Shown in pieces: positions 1 through 8,554 of a stretch of DNA of 58,735 bases. Within the stretch, counting starts at the first letter, position 1. Every line of letters starts with the position of its first letter. The position numbers were made by a program, and so were the translations under genes. The stretch comes from Acidobacteriota bacterium (GTDB lineage Bacteria > Acidobacteriota > Polarisedimenticolia > JACPZX01): the NCBI GenBank assembly GCA_016195325.1, contig JACPZX010000072.1, positions 1-58,735 of the forward strand, given 5' to 3'. Under the pieces are notes generated by a model, which saw only the letters and a program-made list of their open reading frames with translations, had not been told where the DNA came from and ran no database searches.

Positions 1-558
1 CAGGCGCGCGAGCGGACCGCGCAGGGCCGGAGCCGGCGCTGCCGGGGAGAGCGGCCCGGCCGGAACGCCCCGCTCCGAGACGTTGAGCGCGGCGAGGGTG
101 TACGTCGCGGCGACGAGGTAGAGCGCCATCCACATCGAGAACGACATCTCGGTGGTGGAGGCAGTGGCGGCGACGATCTGGATGAAGGTGAGCGTGAGCG
201 TCTGCCGGGCGCCGCGCGGTGTCCGGGGCGTGTCGGCCTGATAGAAGACGATGAAGACGAGGAGCCTCAGCGCCGCGCCGATGAGATTGCGCGTCGCGAA
301 GAAGAGGTCGGCGATGAAGAAGACGAGCGCGAGGATGGCCGCTCTCTCCCAGAGCAGCTTGCGCCGCTCGAGGCTTTCGGGGGAGGCCGGCGGAGCTCCC
401 CAGCGGCGGCGCTGGTGGATCGCCGCCGCGAGGAGAAGGGCGGCGTGGATCGGGCCGACGGCCTCGGCGACGAAGAGGGCGCCGGCGCTGAGCGCGAGGC
501 AGGCGCACAGCCCCTGGACGGCGGTGAGGTGCCGCGCCACGCGCGCGGGGAGATTCAT
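1..558 (-). CDS. TgpA-like DUF3488/transglutaminase protein, N-terminal part (runs off window)
   Basis: An open frame starts with ATG at 558 and runs off the left edge without a stop. The start overlaps the DUF58 stop in an ATGA arrangement, so the two are translationally coupled. The visible residues begin MNLPARVARHLTAVQG and form several hydrophobic segments (for example LCACLALSAGALFVAEAVG), as expected for the multi-helix membrane half that precedes a periplasmic transglutaminase-like domain in TgpA/DUF3488 proteins. The catalytic half would lie outside the window, so the assignment rests on the membrane segments and on the usual MoxR-DUF58-transglutaminase gene order. Another polytopic membrane protein is possible. 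Confidence 0.65.
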   Translation of the reverse strand, partial: MNLPARVARHLTAVQGLCACLALSAGALFVAEAVGPIHAALLLAAAIHQRRRWGAPPASPESLERRKLLWERAAILALVFFIADLFFATRNLIGAALRLLVFIVFYQADTPRTPRGARQTLTLTFIQIVAATASTTEMSFSMWMALYLVAATYTLAALNVSERGVPAGPLSPAAPAPALRGPLARL

Positions 559-1556
559 GGCGCGAGCGGCTCGAGCCGCAGCGGCGTGCGGATCGAGGGA
601 TCGAGGGAGAGCGTGATCCGCTGCGCCCCCGCCGGGCCCGGGCCGTGCAGCGGGGCCCGCGCGTCGCGTCGCGGTTGCACGGTCGCGAGGTAGAGCATCG
701 CGTCGCGCCCCTCGAGGGGCCGCGACGGGACGCCGTCCAGAGAGACGATCAGCCGCCCCCGGAGACCCTTCCCCGCGCAGTAATCGAGGATCGACGCGGC
801 CGTCTCTACCAGCCCCTCGAACGCGGCCGGGGCCGACGGGCCCGCCGCGCGCTCGTCGAGGACGATCTCGATCGCCCGCTCGTGGTCCGCCTCGAGCTCC
901 TTCATCATCGTCCGATCGAGCCGGGCCGAGGCCTTCCAGTCGATCTGGCGCGCGTCGTCCTGCGGCGTGTAGTCGCGGATGTTGAAGAGCTCGGCGCCGT
1001 CGCCGAGCCGGCGCGCCGGGTCCGCGCCGGCCGCGGGGGCGGCCTCGATCCAGATCGATCGAAGCCGCGTCCGGCGGGGAGTCACGACGATCGCGTCCGC
1101 CGGCGCGCTCCGCCGCGCGCGGCGGAAAAGGCCGAACGGGTAGGTGGTCGACACCCGGAGCCCGATCGCGGAGTGAACTCCCCGTTTCGAGGCGCGCGCT
1201 TCGATCGCGACGACGGCGCGCGCGCCGGGGGCGAGGGCGGCGACGATCGCGGCCGGCGCCTCCCCGGGGAAATCCGCGAGCGTGACTTCGGATCCTCCGG
1301 TCGGCAGCCACGCGTCCAGCGAGGCCGCCTCGATCCCGACGAGGAACGCCTCGCCGGCCGCGACCTGATCGGGAAGCACGAGCGAGACGCGCAGGTGCCG
1401 CAGCGAGCGAGTCGTTGCGACGAAGGCGAGGATCGCGAACCCCGTCATCAGGGAGAGGACGAGGTACAGGAGGTTGTTCCCGGTGTTGACCGCCGCGCCC
1501 GTGAGGCAGAGGAGCAGGAGCAGGAAGCGGATGAGGAAGGGAGCGGTGCGGGTCAT
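555..1556 (-). CDS. DUF58 domain protein
   Basis: This 333-residue protein has two closely spaced N-terminal membrane helices (about residues 8-50), a beta-rich middle, and the DUF58 signature near residues 190-215 (GDGAELFNIRDYTPQDDAR followed by IDWKASAR). DUF58 proteins have a von Willebrand-A-like fold and normally sit in one operon with a MoxR AAA ATPase and a transglutaminase-like membrane protein. Their exact role is unresolved; envelope or complex maturation is usually proposed. Here the transglutaminase partner follows directly, but the MoxR gene is about 2.9 kb upstream because foreign-looking genes lie between them. I see no clear Shine-Dalgarno before the ATG at 1556. Confidence 0.85.
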   Translation of the reverse strand: MTRTAPFLIRFLLLLLCLTGAAVNTGNNLLYLVLSLMTGFAILAFVATTRSLRHLRVSLVLPDQVAAGEAFLVGIEAASLDAWLPTGGSEVTLADFPGEAPAAIVAALAPGARAVVAIEARASKRGVHSAIGLRVSTTYPFGLFRRARRSAPADAIVVTPRRTRLRSIWIEAAPAAGADPARRLGDGAELFNIRDYTPQDDARQIDWKASARLDRTMMKELEADHERAIEIVLDERAAGPSAPAAFEGLVETAASILDYCAGKGLRGRLIVSLDGVPSRPLEGRDAMLYLATVQPRRDARAPLHGPGPAGAQRITLSLDPSIRTPLRLEPLAP

Positions 1557-1923
1557 GGTGGTGTCCAGAGACTTCGGTCTCCGCGGCTCGCCGGCGGGCG
1601 AGGCGATGCGGCGAGATTCTCGGCGATGGTGTTACCCAGGTCAAGTACTCGGGGTGTCCACGGCATCACCCGGTAATCCGCTTCGAGAGACGGATGGCCC
1701 GACCAATGGGAACCCAGCGGATCGTGCTGACAAGACAGAGATGGAACAAACGTGGACATTTTGGGGCATTTCGAGCTGCTCACAATCAAAGCCCTGAATT
1801 TCCTCTTGACTTGAATTCATTCATCTGGTACGAGTGCCGAGTCTCGACCAAGAAGAGATCCGATATACCGCTCAGGTTTCCCTACGCATTCCCCGCTTGC
1901 GGCGGAGACAGGAGGAACGAGAG
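1557..1923. other. Intergenic region between divergent DUF58 and the secreted-protein pair
   Basis: No convincing gene lies here. The left half is GC-rich like the DUF58 gene; the right half (from about 1730) is clearly richer in A and T and carries the candidate promoter at 1806-1834. The composition change probably marks one edge of the segment that splits the MoxR cluster. Confidence 0.5.
1806..1834 (+). promoter_or_regulatory. Candidate sigma-70-type promoter for the 1924 gene
   Basis: TTGACT at 1806-1811, a 17-base spacer, and TACGAG at 1829-1834 in an AT-rich stretch. The -10 matches the consensus only moderately. It would give a 5' leader of about 80 bases. Confidence 0.35.
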
Positions 1924-2523
1924 ATGAAGAGATGGGTGACGTTTCTGGGCCTTCTTGCGGCGAGTGTCATGATCACTATCTTTATCGTCACGGATCCCGG
2001 CGAGATTCGTGCGAGCGTCGGCGCCAACGGCGACTATACCAAGGTGATTCGCGCCAGGGCAGCCAAGTCGGGGCAACACGTCGTGTGGGTCGGCCACGGA
2101 TTGATGACGAAAGTCAACGGAGTGCAGATGGCGATGTTGCCGTACTCGGCTCCAATCCTCTTTGACAAGGAGGACATCGGCCGCCCCTTCGACAAGATTC
2201 GGAATCGCCAGACTCGCCGCGAGATCGAAGGAGCTCTCAAGAGCCAGAACACGCTGGCGACCCTCGAGGGATCTCAAGCGTTGAGTCAGCGAATCGATGC
2301 CGCGATGTCGGTCGCAAGCGCCGGTAAGGTTTCTCAGATCTCATCCCTTCAGTTCGGCGCCAATGGAGCCGAGCGCATCGAGACCGATCCCCTGCCCCCG
2401 AAGCCCGGTGGGAATTGCGGTCTGGGAGATCCGGAGTGCCCAGGCTGCTACACGGACCTGGGAACGGTCTACGGGATTCAGTTCTGCGGGTATGCGTGCG
2501 TCAATTGCCGCCCTCAAGGCTGA
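1924..2523 (+). CDS. Secreted or membrane-anchored protein with Cys-rich C-terminus, unknown
   Basis: The start ATG at 1924 is chosen because GGAGG sits nine bases upstream (aggaggaacgagag); an in-frame start at 1834 lacks this and would bury the signal segment. The 199-residue product begins MKRWVTFLGLLAASVMITIF, a signal peptide or anchor. The middle is polar and helical. The last 35 residues contain six cysteines (CGLGDPECPGC, then FCGYACVNC), which suggests a disulfide-stabilised or metal-binding knob outside the cytoplasm. I recognise no family. The next gene starts 9 bases after the stop, so the two are probably co-transcribed. Base composition is lower in GC than the flanking MoxR cluster. 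Confidence 0.7.
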   Translation: MKRWVTFLGLLAASVMITIFIVTDPGEIRASVGANGDYTKVIRARAAKSGQHVVWVGHGLMTKVNGVQMAMLPYSAPILFDKEDIGRPFDKIRNRQTRREIEGALKSQNTLATLEGSQALSQRIDAAMSVASAGKVSQISSLQFGANGAERIETDPLPPKPGGNCGLGDPECPGCYTDLGTVYGIQFCGYACVNCRPQG

Positions 2524-2532
2524 GCATCCGAC

Positions 2533-2967
2533 ATGGTCCGAAGTCGACTTCTTGTCATCGTAGCGGCCACGGCGGCCTTGATAGGGATCGCCCCTTTCTG
2601 GTCGGCTCACGCATCAAAGCCAACCGACCCGGTACGCCTCAAGAGACTTCGCTACGAAGAGATCCAGCCCTATCTCGAAGCCAGATACACCATCCGCGAG
2701 GGCAGGTTGTGGTTATGCACGCCCACCAATTTCGCCAAGATCCCCCACGATCCACTTCTGGAGCAAGTGTCCCGTGAAACCGCCGAACTGTTCTGGGCTA
2801 CCGGGCAGAAGATAACTCCATTCATCGATCTTTCGACTTACCGTGACGCGGATTCTCCTTGGGGGGCCTTCGCGGATCCGCGAATCCGAGCTCTCGTAAC
2901 GCCATCGCTTGAGGAGGCCAGAGCGAAATTGCTGCGAGACATCTCCGGCGATCGCAGGGGTGAGTGA
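2533..2967 (+). CDS. Small exported protein, unknown
   Basis: A 144-residue product with a clear signal peptide (MVRSRLLVIVAATAALIGIA, probable cleavage after AHA near residue 27), followed by a mature domain rich in charged residues and containing one cysteine (LWLCTPTNF). No known domain is recognised. It lies nine bases after the Cys-rich protein and shares its lower GC, so the pair likely forms one transcript and one function. It converges with the AAA ATPase gene across a 192-base gap holding a strong hairpin. Confidence 0.65.
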   Translation: MVRSRLLVIVAATAALIGIAPFWSAHASKPTDPVRLKRLRYEEIQPYLEARYTIREGRLWLCTPTNFAKIPHDPLLEQVSRETAELFWATGQKITPFIDLSTYRDADSPWGAFADPRIRALVTPSLEEARAKLLRDISGDRRGE

Positions 2968-2980
2968 GCGAATTCTTCGT

Positions 2981-3008
2981 GGGGGAGCGCCGGACACTCC
3001 GCTCCCCC
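2981..3008. terminator. Hairpin between convergent genes, possible terminator
   Basis: Arms GGGGGAGCG (2981-2989) and CGCTCCCCC (3000-3008) pair perfectly over nine bases around a ten-base loop. It lies just past the stop of the small exported protein and downstream of the convergent ATPase gene. Neither side has a convincing T-run, so the terminator role is inferred from position. Confidence 0.4.
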
Positions 3009-3159
3009 GCGAGCCCCGGCGCGGCAACAACCAAGGCAAGATCGAGGAAACTCCGAGAATCTCGTCCGGATTTGACCAACGAGAAGAGCTCAATCGGCGC
3101 CGGCTGGCCAGCGTAGAATGGGCTCTTCTTGTCGGGGGGCCGAGCGGGATCCGGTCCGA

Positions 3160-4308
3160 TCAGGCAGTTGTCCGCCCGCGCTTGGTGCGCCGGGATCCGA
3201 GCCAGATGTAGAGCCGCACCATCCGCACGTTGAACACGTACTCCCCCTGAACATCTCCCGGTCGAAGCACATTGAGCCGCTTCATCTTCTGCAGAAAGTT
3301 GTTGAACTTCCGATTCTCCGAATCCGTGAGGCCCTTCGCGACATCCGCCCGGCGAAACGTCATGTCGAGGCCGGTCCCCGCGATCTTCTTCAGGATCGAG
3401 CGATAGTCGTCGCTGCGCAGCACGCTGAGGACCTGCTGGTCGAAGTACTTCTTGCCGACCTCGTCGGCCGCTGCGATGACTGCGTCGAGCGCGTCATCCG
3501 AGTCGATGACGCCATCCCGATCCGACCAGAAGGCCGCATCGCCCACGAGGTGCATGATCTTCGGGAAACCGGCCGAGTATTCGGTCATCTGACGGATCGC
3601 GTCCGGGCCGACCTTCACGTGGATGCTCTCGAAGGCCTTCGTGAAGAACTGCGACATCTCCGGCGGTGACATCGTCTCGACCTCAACGACGTCGAATACA
3701 CGATCCACGGGCTGGTGGCGTCGAATCATCTCACGGCGCCTCTCCTCGACGCCGCACACCAGCAGCAACAGCGGGAGCGGTTCCCGCGCGAGCGCGTTGG
3801 TGTCCACGATCTCCTTGATGAAGTGGGCGAACTTGGGGTTGGAGGTGATTCCGTTGATCTCGTCAAGGACGAGAAAGATGCCTTTCACGCCGGTATCGGC
3901 GAGGCGTGACACAACCTGTCTCAGGAACGGCAACAAACCCGACGCGATCGCCGGCGCATCCCTCTTGAGGGCTTCAGCGTGAACGGTCACTCCGAAGAGG
4001 CTTTGTTCTCCGATGTACTTGGAGAAAAACTCCCGCACCTTTTCGGATTTCCTGGGATCGAACGCTCCCGATCGAATCGTGGCCTCGAGAATCGCCGCCC
4101 CGACGTCATCGAGGTTCGCCGCTGAGCCGAGGGGTGCGTGGATGCCGTGAAGGCCGTTCTGTCGCTCGGCAAGAAACTGAACGTAGTTCGCGATGGAGCT
4201 CTTGCCGATCCCGTACTCGCCCTGGAGGAAGATGGCGACAGGTTTACCCGCCGCGACCTGTCCCACTCCACGGGTCATGATGTGGTCTATCTGGGTGCTT
4301 CTTCCCAC
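3160..4308 (-). CDS. AAA/P-loop ATPase, unknown role (true start uncertain)
   Basis: The 382 residues from the GTG at 4308 contain a Walker A (GEYGIGKS, about residue 30), a Walker B (IFLVLDEIN, about 143) and a C-terminal winged-helix-like region. This is the layout of standalone STAND/ORC-like bacterial ATPases. Reading upstream in the same frame gives PFYPSQPVPVDLFVGR, which resembles the conserved N-terminal box of such ATPases. The real N-terminus is therefore probably upstream, yet no ATG, GTG or TTG occurs between 4308 and the in-frame stop at 4426-4428. An ATT at 4371 or a frameshift near the start would explain this. Together with the two secreted proteins it interrupts the MoxR cluster. 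Confidence 0.7.
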   Translation of the reverse strand: MGRSTQIDHIMTRGVGQVAAGKPVAIFLQGEYGIGKSSIANYVQFLAERQNGLHGIHAPLGSAANLDDVGAAILEATIRSGAFDPRKSEKVREFFSKYIGEQSLFGVTVHAEALKRDAPAIASGLLPFLRQVVSRLADTGVKGIFLVLDEINGITSNPKFAHFIKEIVDTNALAREPLPLLLLVCGVEERRREMIRRHQPVDRVFDVVEVETMSPPEMSQFFTKAFESIHVKVGPDAIRQMTEYSAGFPKIMHLVGDAAFWSDRDGVIDSDDALDAVIAAADEVGKKYFDQQVLSVLRSDDYRSILKKIAGTGLDMTFRRADVAKGLTDSENRKFNNFLQKMKRLNVLRPGDVQGEYVFNVRMVRLYIWLGSRRTKRGRTTA

Positions 4309-4466
4309 GAAGAGGTCGACGGGTACCGGTTGGCTGGGGTAGAAAGGGCTCCTGCCCTTGGTCGCTCGAATGTCGGCTGCCCTGTCCGCCCCTCGGTTGG
4401 AAGCGCCTGCCTCCGCGCCCGAACATTATATCCGGCCATGGGCGCAGCCAAGACTCGATCGGAAGC

Positions 4467-5405
<939 letters not shown>

Positions 5406-5467
5406 CCCGCGTCCTCCCTGGGAACTCTCGCCGCGCCGCCCGCGGGCGGCCCACCTTCGGCCGTGGC

Positions 5468-6595
5468 TCAGTAGCGGTGAATCAGGCCGCGCGCCGCGAG
5501 GTCGTCCATGACGCGATGGTTGATCTCGTCCCACTCCTCGGGAGGGATGCCCAGGAAGACGCTGACGACGGCCGGATCGAACTGCGTCCCCGAGTACTTG
5601 AGGAGCTCCGATTTCACCCGCTCGTACGTCGTCCCCACCCGGTAGGGGCGGTCCATGCTCATCGCGTCGAGGCAGTCGACGACGGCGAAGATGCGCGCCC
5701 CGAGAGGAATCTCGTCGCCCTTCAGGCCGCGCGGGTACCCCGAGCCGTCGAACCGTTCCTGATGACAGTAGACGATCGGCACCGCGCCTTCGAGGAACCT
5801 GACGGAGGAGAGGATGCGGCGGCCGAGCTCCGGGTGCTGCATCATGACGAGCCACTCGTCGGCGTCGAGGGGTCCTGGCTTCCTGAGGATCGCGTCGGGG
5901 ATGCCGATCTTGCCGACGTCGTGGAGGAGCGCGCCCCACCGGAACTGCGTCAGCTCGGGCTCGTCGATCCCCATCCGGCGCGCGACGGCGACCGTGTACT
6001 CGGCGACGCGTCGCGAGTGGCCCTGGGTCTCCGTGTCGCGCGCGTCGAGCGCCTCCATGAGCGCCTCGAGCGTCGTGTCGTACGTGGCGTTGATCTTCTC
6101 GAACGCGACCTTCAGCTCGCGGAAGAGGCGCTCCACCTCGTCAGACTTCTGCCTCAGCTCTCGCGTGCGCTCGTCGACCTTGCGCTCGAGGTCGAGCTGG
6201 TACTCGAGGTTCTCGTTGATCAGCCGCCGCTTCTCGAGCGTCCTCTCGACGGTGAAGACCACCTCGTCGAGGTTGAAGGGCTTGGTCAGGTAATCGCTCG
6301 CGCCGAGCCGGATCGATCGCACGGCAGTGTCGACGTCGACGACGCCGGTGACCATGATGACGTCGAGCGACGCCTGCTCCGACTTGATCTGCCGGAGAAG
6401 CGCGATGCCGTCGCCCCCCGGCATCGAGATGTCGGAGAGGACCAGGTCGTACGTGTTCGCGCGGATCTTCCTGAGAGCCTCGGCGGCGTTCTGGGCGCTG
6501 TCGCAGGAGTACTCGAGCGCGGAGAGACGCTCGAGGAGAACCTCGCGGATGATCATCTCGTCGTCCACGATGAGGATCCGGTTCTTCGAGGCCAT
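5468..6595 (-). CDS. Response regulator with HD-GYP domain
   Basis: The 375-residue protein has an N-terminal receiver domain (acidic pocket VDDE near residue 10, phospho-acceptor Asp in LVLSDISMPGG near 55, conserved Lys in LTKPF near 105), then a coiled-coil linker (about 125-165) and an HD-GYP domain. The HD-GYP motifs HDVGKIGIPD, the HQERFDGSGYP loop and GARIFAVVD are all present, so c-di-GMP phosphodiesterase activity is expected. No histidine kinase is adjacent. A weak Shine-Dalgarno (AAAGGTGAGC) precedes the ATG. It is the first gene of the minus-strand run leading into moxR. Confidence 0.9.
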   Translation of the reverse strand: MASKNRILIVDDEMIIREVLLERLSALEYSCDSAQNAAEALRKIRANTYDLVLSDISMPGGDGIALLRQIKSEQASLDVIMVTGVVDVDTAVRSIRLGASDYLTKPFNLDEVVFTVERTLEKRRLINENLEYQLDLERKVDERTRELRQKSDEVERLFRELKVAFEKINATYDTTLEALMEALDARDTETQGHSRRVAEYTVAVARRMGIDEPELTQFRWGALLHDVGKIGIPDAILRKPGPLDADEWLVMMQHPELGRRILSSVRFLEGAVPIVYCHQERFDGSGYPRGLKGDEIPLGARIFAVVDCLDAMSMDRPYRVGTTYERVKSELLKYSGTQFDPAVVSVFLGIPPEEWDEINHRVMDDLAARGLIHRY

Positions 6596-6899
6596 TCCGT
6601 CAGCTCACCTTTCTCGAAACGCGCCGGCGCCGGGACGGGCGCAGGCCGCGGGCGTCTTCGGAAGCAACCCGAATATAGGAGTCGCGCGCTCCCGCGCCAT
6701 GAAATTCCCGGGTTCTTGCCCCGGAAGCGGCATCCGCCGGGCCCGGGGAGCGGCGATTCTACCAGCCGGCGATTCGCCGCTCCAGCCGGGCTCTTCGACG
6801 GACCACCGCGGCGCGCGAAATCCGGCCGCCGGCCGGGCGTCACGGGGCTGACGGGCGCGGCCGACGGCCTTCTGACGGGGGGTGTGAAGGGCCCGCGCC
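6596..6899. other. Gap between the response regulator and the tRNA-His promoter
   Basis: GC-rich sequence with no convincing gene on either strand. It must hold the promoter of the minus-strand response regulator, but I cannot pick one out. The promoter for the tRNA-His unit begins at 6900. Confidence 0.4.
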
Positions 6900-6928
6900 T
6901 TGACCTGCCCCGGACCCTCTGGTACGGT
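6900..6928 (+). promoter_or_regulatory. Promoter for tRNA-His / hisS / hutH
   Basis: TTGACC (6900-6905), a 17-base spacer and TACGGT (6923-6928), about 58 bases before the mature tRNA 5' end. No terminator is visible between the tRNA and hisS (51 bases apart), so one transcript may carry the tRNA, HisRS and the ammonia-lyase. Confidence 0.55.
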
Positions 6929-6986
6929 CTGCCTTCCCTGAACAAGAGACTCGAAACGGCGATTCGGGAGCCATTTCCCGCGCGGT

Positions 6987-7063
6987 GCTGGGGTAGCTCA
7001 GAGGCTTAGAGCACCTGACTGTGGATCAGGGGGTCGAGGGTTCAAATCCCTCCCCCAGTACCA
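6987..7063 (+). tRNA. tRNA-His (GTG anticodon), lacking G-1, with U72 and A73
   Basis: All cloverleaf arms pair. The acceptor is 6987-6993 with 7053-7059, the D-stem GCTC/GAGC, the anticodon stem CCTGA/TCAGG around loop CTGTGGA (anticodon GTG at 7021-7023), and the T-stem GAGGG/CCCTC with loop TTCAAAT. CCA is encoded at 7061-7063. The first pair is a G1-U72 wobble, the discriminator at 7060 is A73 rather than the usual bacterial C73, and the base at -1 (6986) is T, so the near-universal G-1:C73 pair is absent. The D-loop has a T at 20a. This is the identity set described for Caulobacter-type tRNA-His. Confidence 0.93.
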
Positions 7064-7114
7064 TCGGCCGCCTTTCCTCGGAACGCCGCGCCGACTTCAC
7101 CGCGAGGGCTGAAG

Positions 7115-8554
7115 ATGCCGGACGCACCTTCGGGGCGCGTGCAGGCGCGAACGGTCAAAGGGTTCCGCGACATCCTGCCGCACCAGATCGTCGCGCGGCG
7201 AGGGATGATCGAGAAGCTGCGGAGCGTCTTCGAGAGCTACGGCTTCGTTCCCCTCGACACGCCGGCGCTCGAGTACGTGGACGCTCTCCTTGGCCTCGGC
7301 GAGGAGGGGACGAAGAGCCTCTTCCGGATGACGTCGCCGGAAGGCGAGGAAGTCGCCCTCCGCTACGACCTCACCGTCCCCCTCGCGCGCGTGGTTTCGC
7401 AGTACCCGAACCTGCCGCGCCCGTTCCGCCGCTACCAGGTCTCCCCGGTCTGGCGCGCCGACAAGCCGGATCCCGGCCGCTTCAGGGAGTTCATTCAGTT
7501 CGACATCGACTCGGTCGGGTCGCCGACGGTCCTCGCGGACGCCGAGATCCTGCTGGCGATGGACGAGGCGTTCGCCGCCCTCGGCCTCCGCGCGTACCGC
7601 ATCCGCTACTCGTCGCGCAAGATCCTGAACGCACTCCTGAAGTACGCGCGCCTCGACGGAGAATCCGGCGTGAGGACGCTCCGGATCCTCGACAAGCTCG
7701 ACAAGCAGGGGCTGAAGTCGGTCCTCCTCGAGCTGGGCCCGGGGCGCGTGGACGCGAGCGGCGACAGGATCTCCGGGCTCGGGCTCTCCCGCGCGTCGAT
7801 CGACGCGGTGGAGCGATTCGTGAGCCTCGAGGGAGTGCCCGGTTGCGGCCGCGCCGGCCTCCTCGACGCCGTGGAAAAGCTCTTCGCATCGGTCGACGGC
7901 GCAGGGGAGGGGATCGCCGAGCTCCGCGAGATCGACAAGTACCTGACGGCGGCCGGCATCCCTGACAGCCGTGTCGCCGTCGACCTCAGCATCGCGCGCG
8001 GCCTCGACTACTACACCGGCCCCATCTTCGAGGCGATCCTCACCGACCTCCCCGAGTTCGGCGCCGTTTTCGGCGGCGGCCGCTACGACGGCCTCGTCGA
8101 GCGCTTCCTCGGGACGAAGGTCGAGGCGACCGGCGCCTCCATCGGCGTCGATCGGCTCCTGGCGGCCCTCGACAGGCTCGGCCTCGTCCCCCAGGGCTGG
8201 GCGACGGCGCGCGTCCTCACGACGGTGATGGATCAGGGGCGGATCCCCGACTACCTCGCCATGACGCAGGAGCTGCGCGCCGCCGGCATCCCGGCCGAGA
8301 TCTACATGGGAGGCCCCGCCGGGATGAAGAAGCAGTTCGCCTACGCCGACAAGGTCGGCATCCCCGTCGTGCTCATCGCCGGCTCGAACGAGTTCGACGC
8401 CGGGACCGTGTCGATCAAGGACCTGCGCGAAGGGAAGCAGCGCGAGGGGGACGCGGCGGATCGGGAGGCCTGGGTGAAGCAGCGCTTCGGGCAGAGGACC
8501 GTGCCGCGGGCCGAGATGATCGCGACGATCCGGTCGCTCCTGGAGGCGCCATGA
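7115..8554 (+). CDS. hisS: Histidyl-tRNA synthetase
   Basis: A 479-residue class II aminoacyl-tRNA synthetase that charges tRNA-His. Motif 2 is at about 110-126 (PVWRADKPDPGRFREF), the histidine-A signature ARGLDYYTGP at 294-303, and GGGRYDGL at 320-327. A C-terminal anticodon-binding domain follows from about 365. The motif 2 loop KPDPGRFREF differs from the common bacterial form (RPQ-GR-RQF) and resembles the alpha-proteobacterial/eukaryote-like HisRS group that recognises A73 and U72. That fits the unusual tRNA-His 51 bases upstream. A GAGG-type ribosome site precedes ATG 7115. The stop overlaps the next gene by four bases. Confidence 0.95.
   Translation: MPDAPSGRVQARTVKGFRDILPHQIVARRGMIEKLRSVFESYGFVPLDTPALEYVDALLGLGEEGTKSLFRMTSPEGEEVALRYDLTVPLARVVSQYPNLPRPFRRYQVSPVWRADKPDPGRFREFIQFDIDSVGSPTVLADAEILLAMDEAFAALGLRAYRIRYSSRKILNALLKYARLDGESGVRTLRILDKLDKQGLKSVLLELGPGRVDASGDRISGLGLSRASIDAVERFVSLEGVPGCGRAGLLDAVEKLFASVDGAGEGIAELREIDKYLTAAGIPDSRVAVDLSIARGLDYYTGPIFEAILTDLPEFGAVFGGGRYDGLVERFLGTKVEATGASIGVDRLLAALDRLGLVPQGWATARVLTTVMDQGRIPDYLAMTQELRAAGIPAEIYMGGPAGMKKQFAYADKVGIPVVLIAGSNEFDAGTVSIKDLREGKQREGDAADREAWVKQRFGQRTVPRAEMIATIRSLLEAP

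Noticed and set aside
5406-5939. Long N-terminal extension of MoxR
   Set aside because: The extension is out-of-frame sequence of the response-regulator gene and has an Arg/Pro-rich shadow composition. The TTG at 5405 has a good ribosome site.
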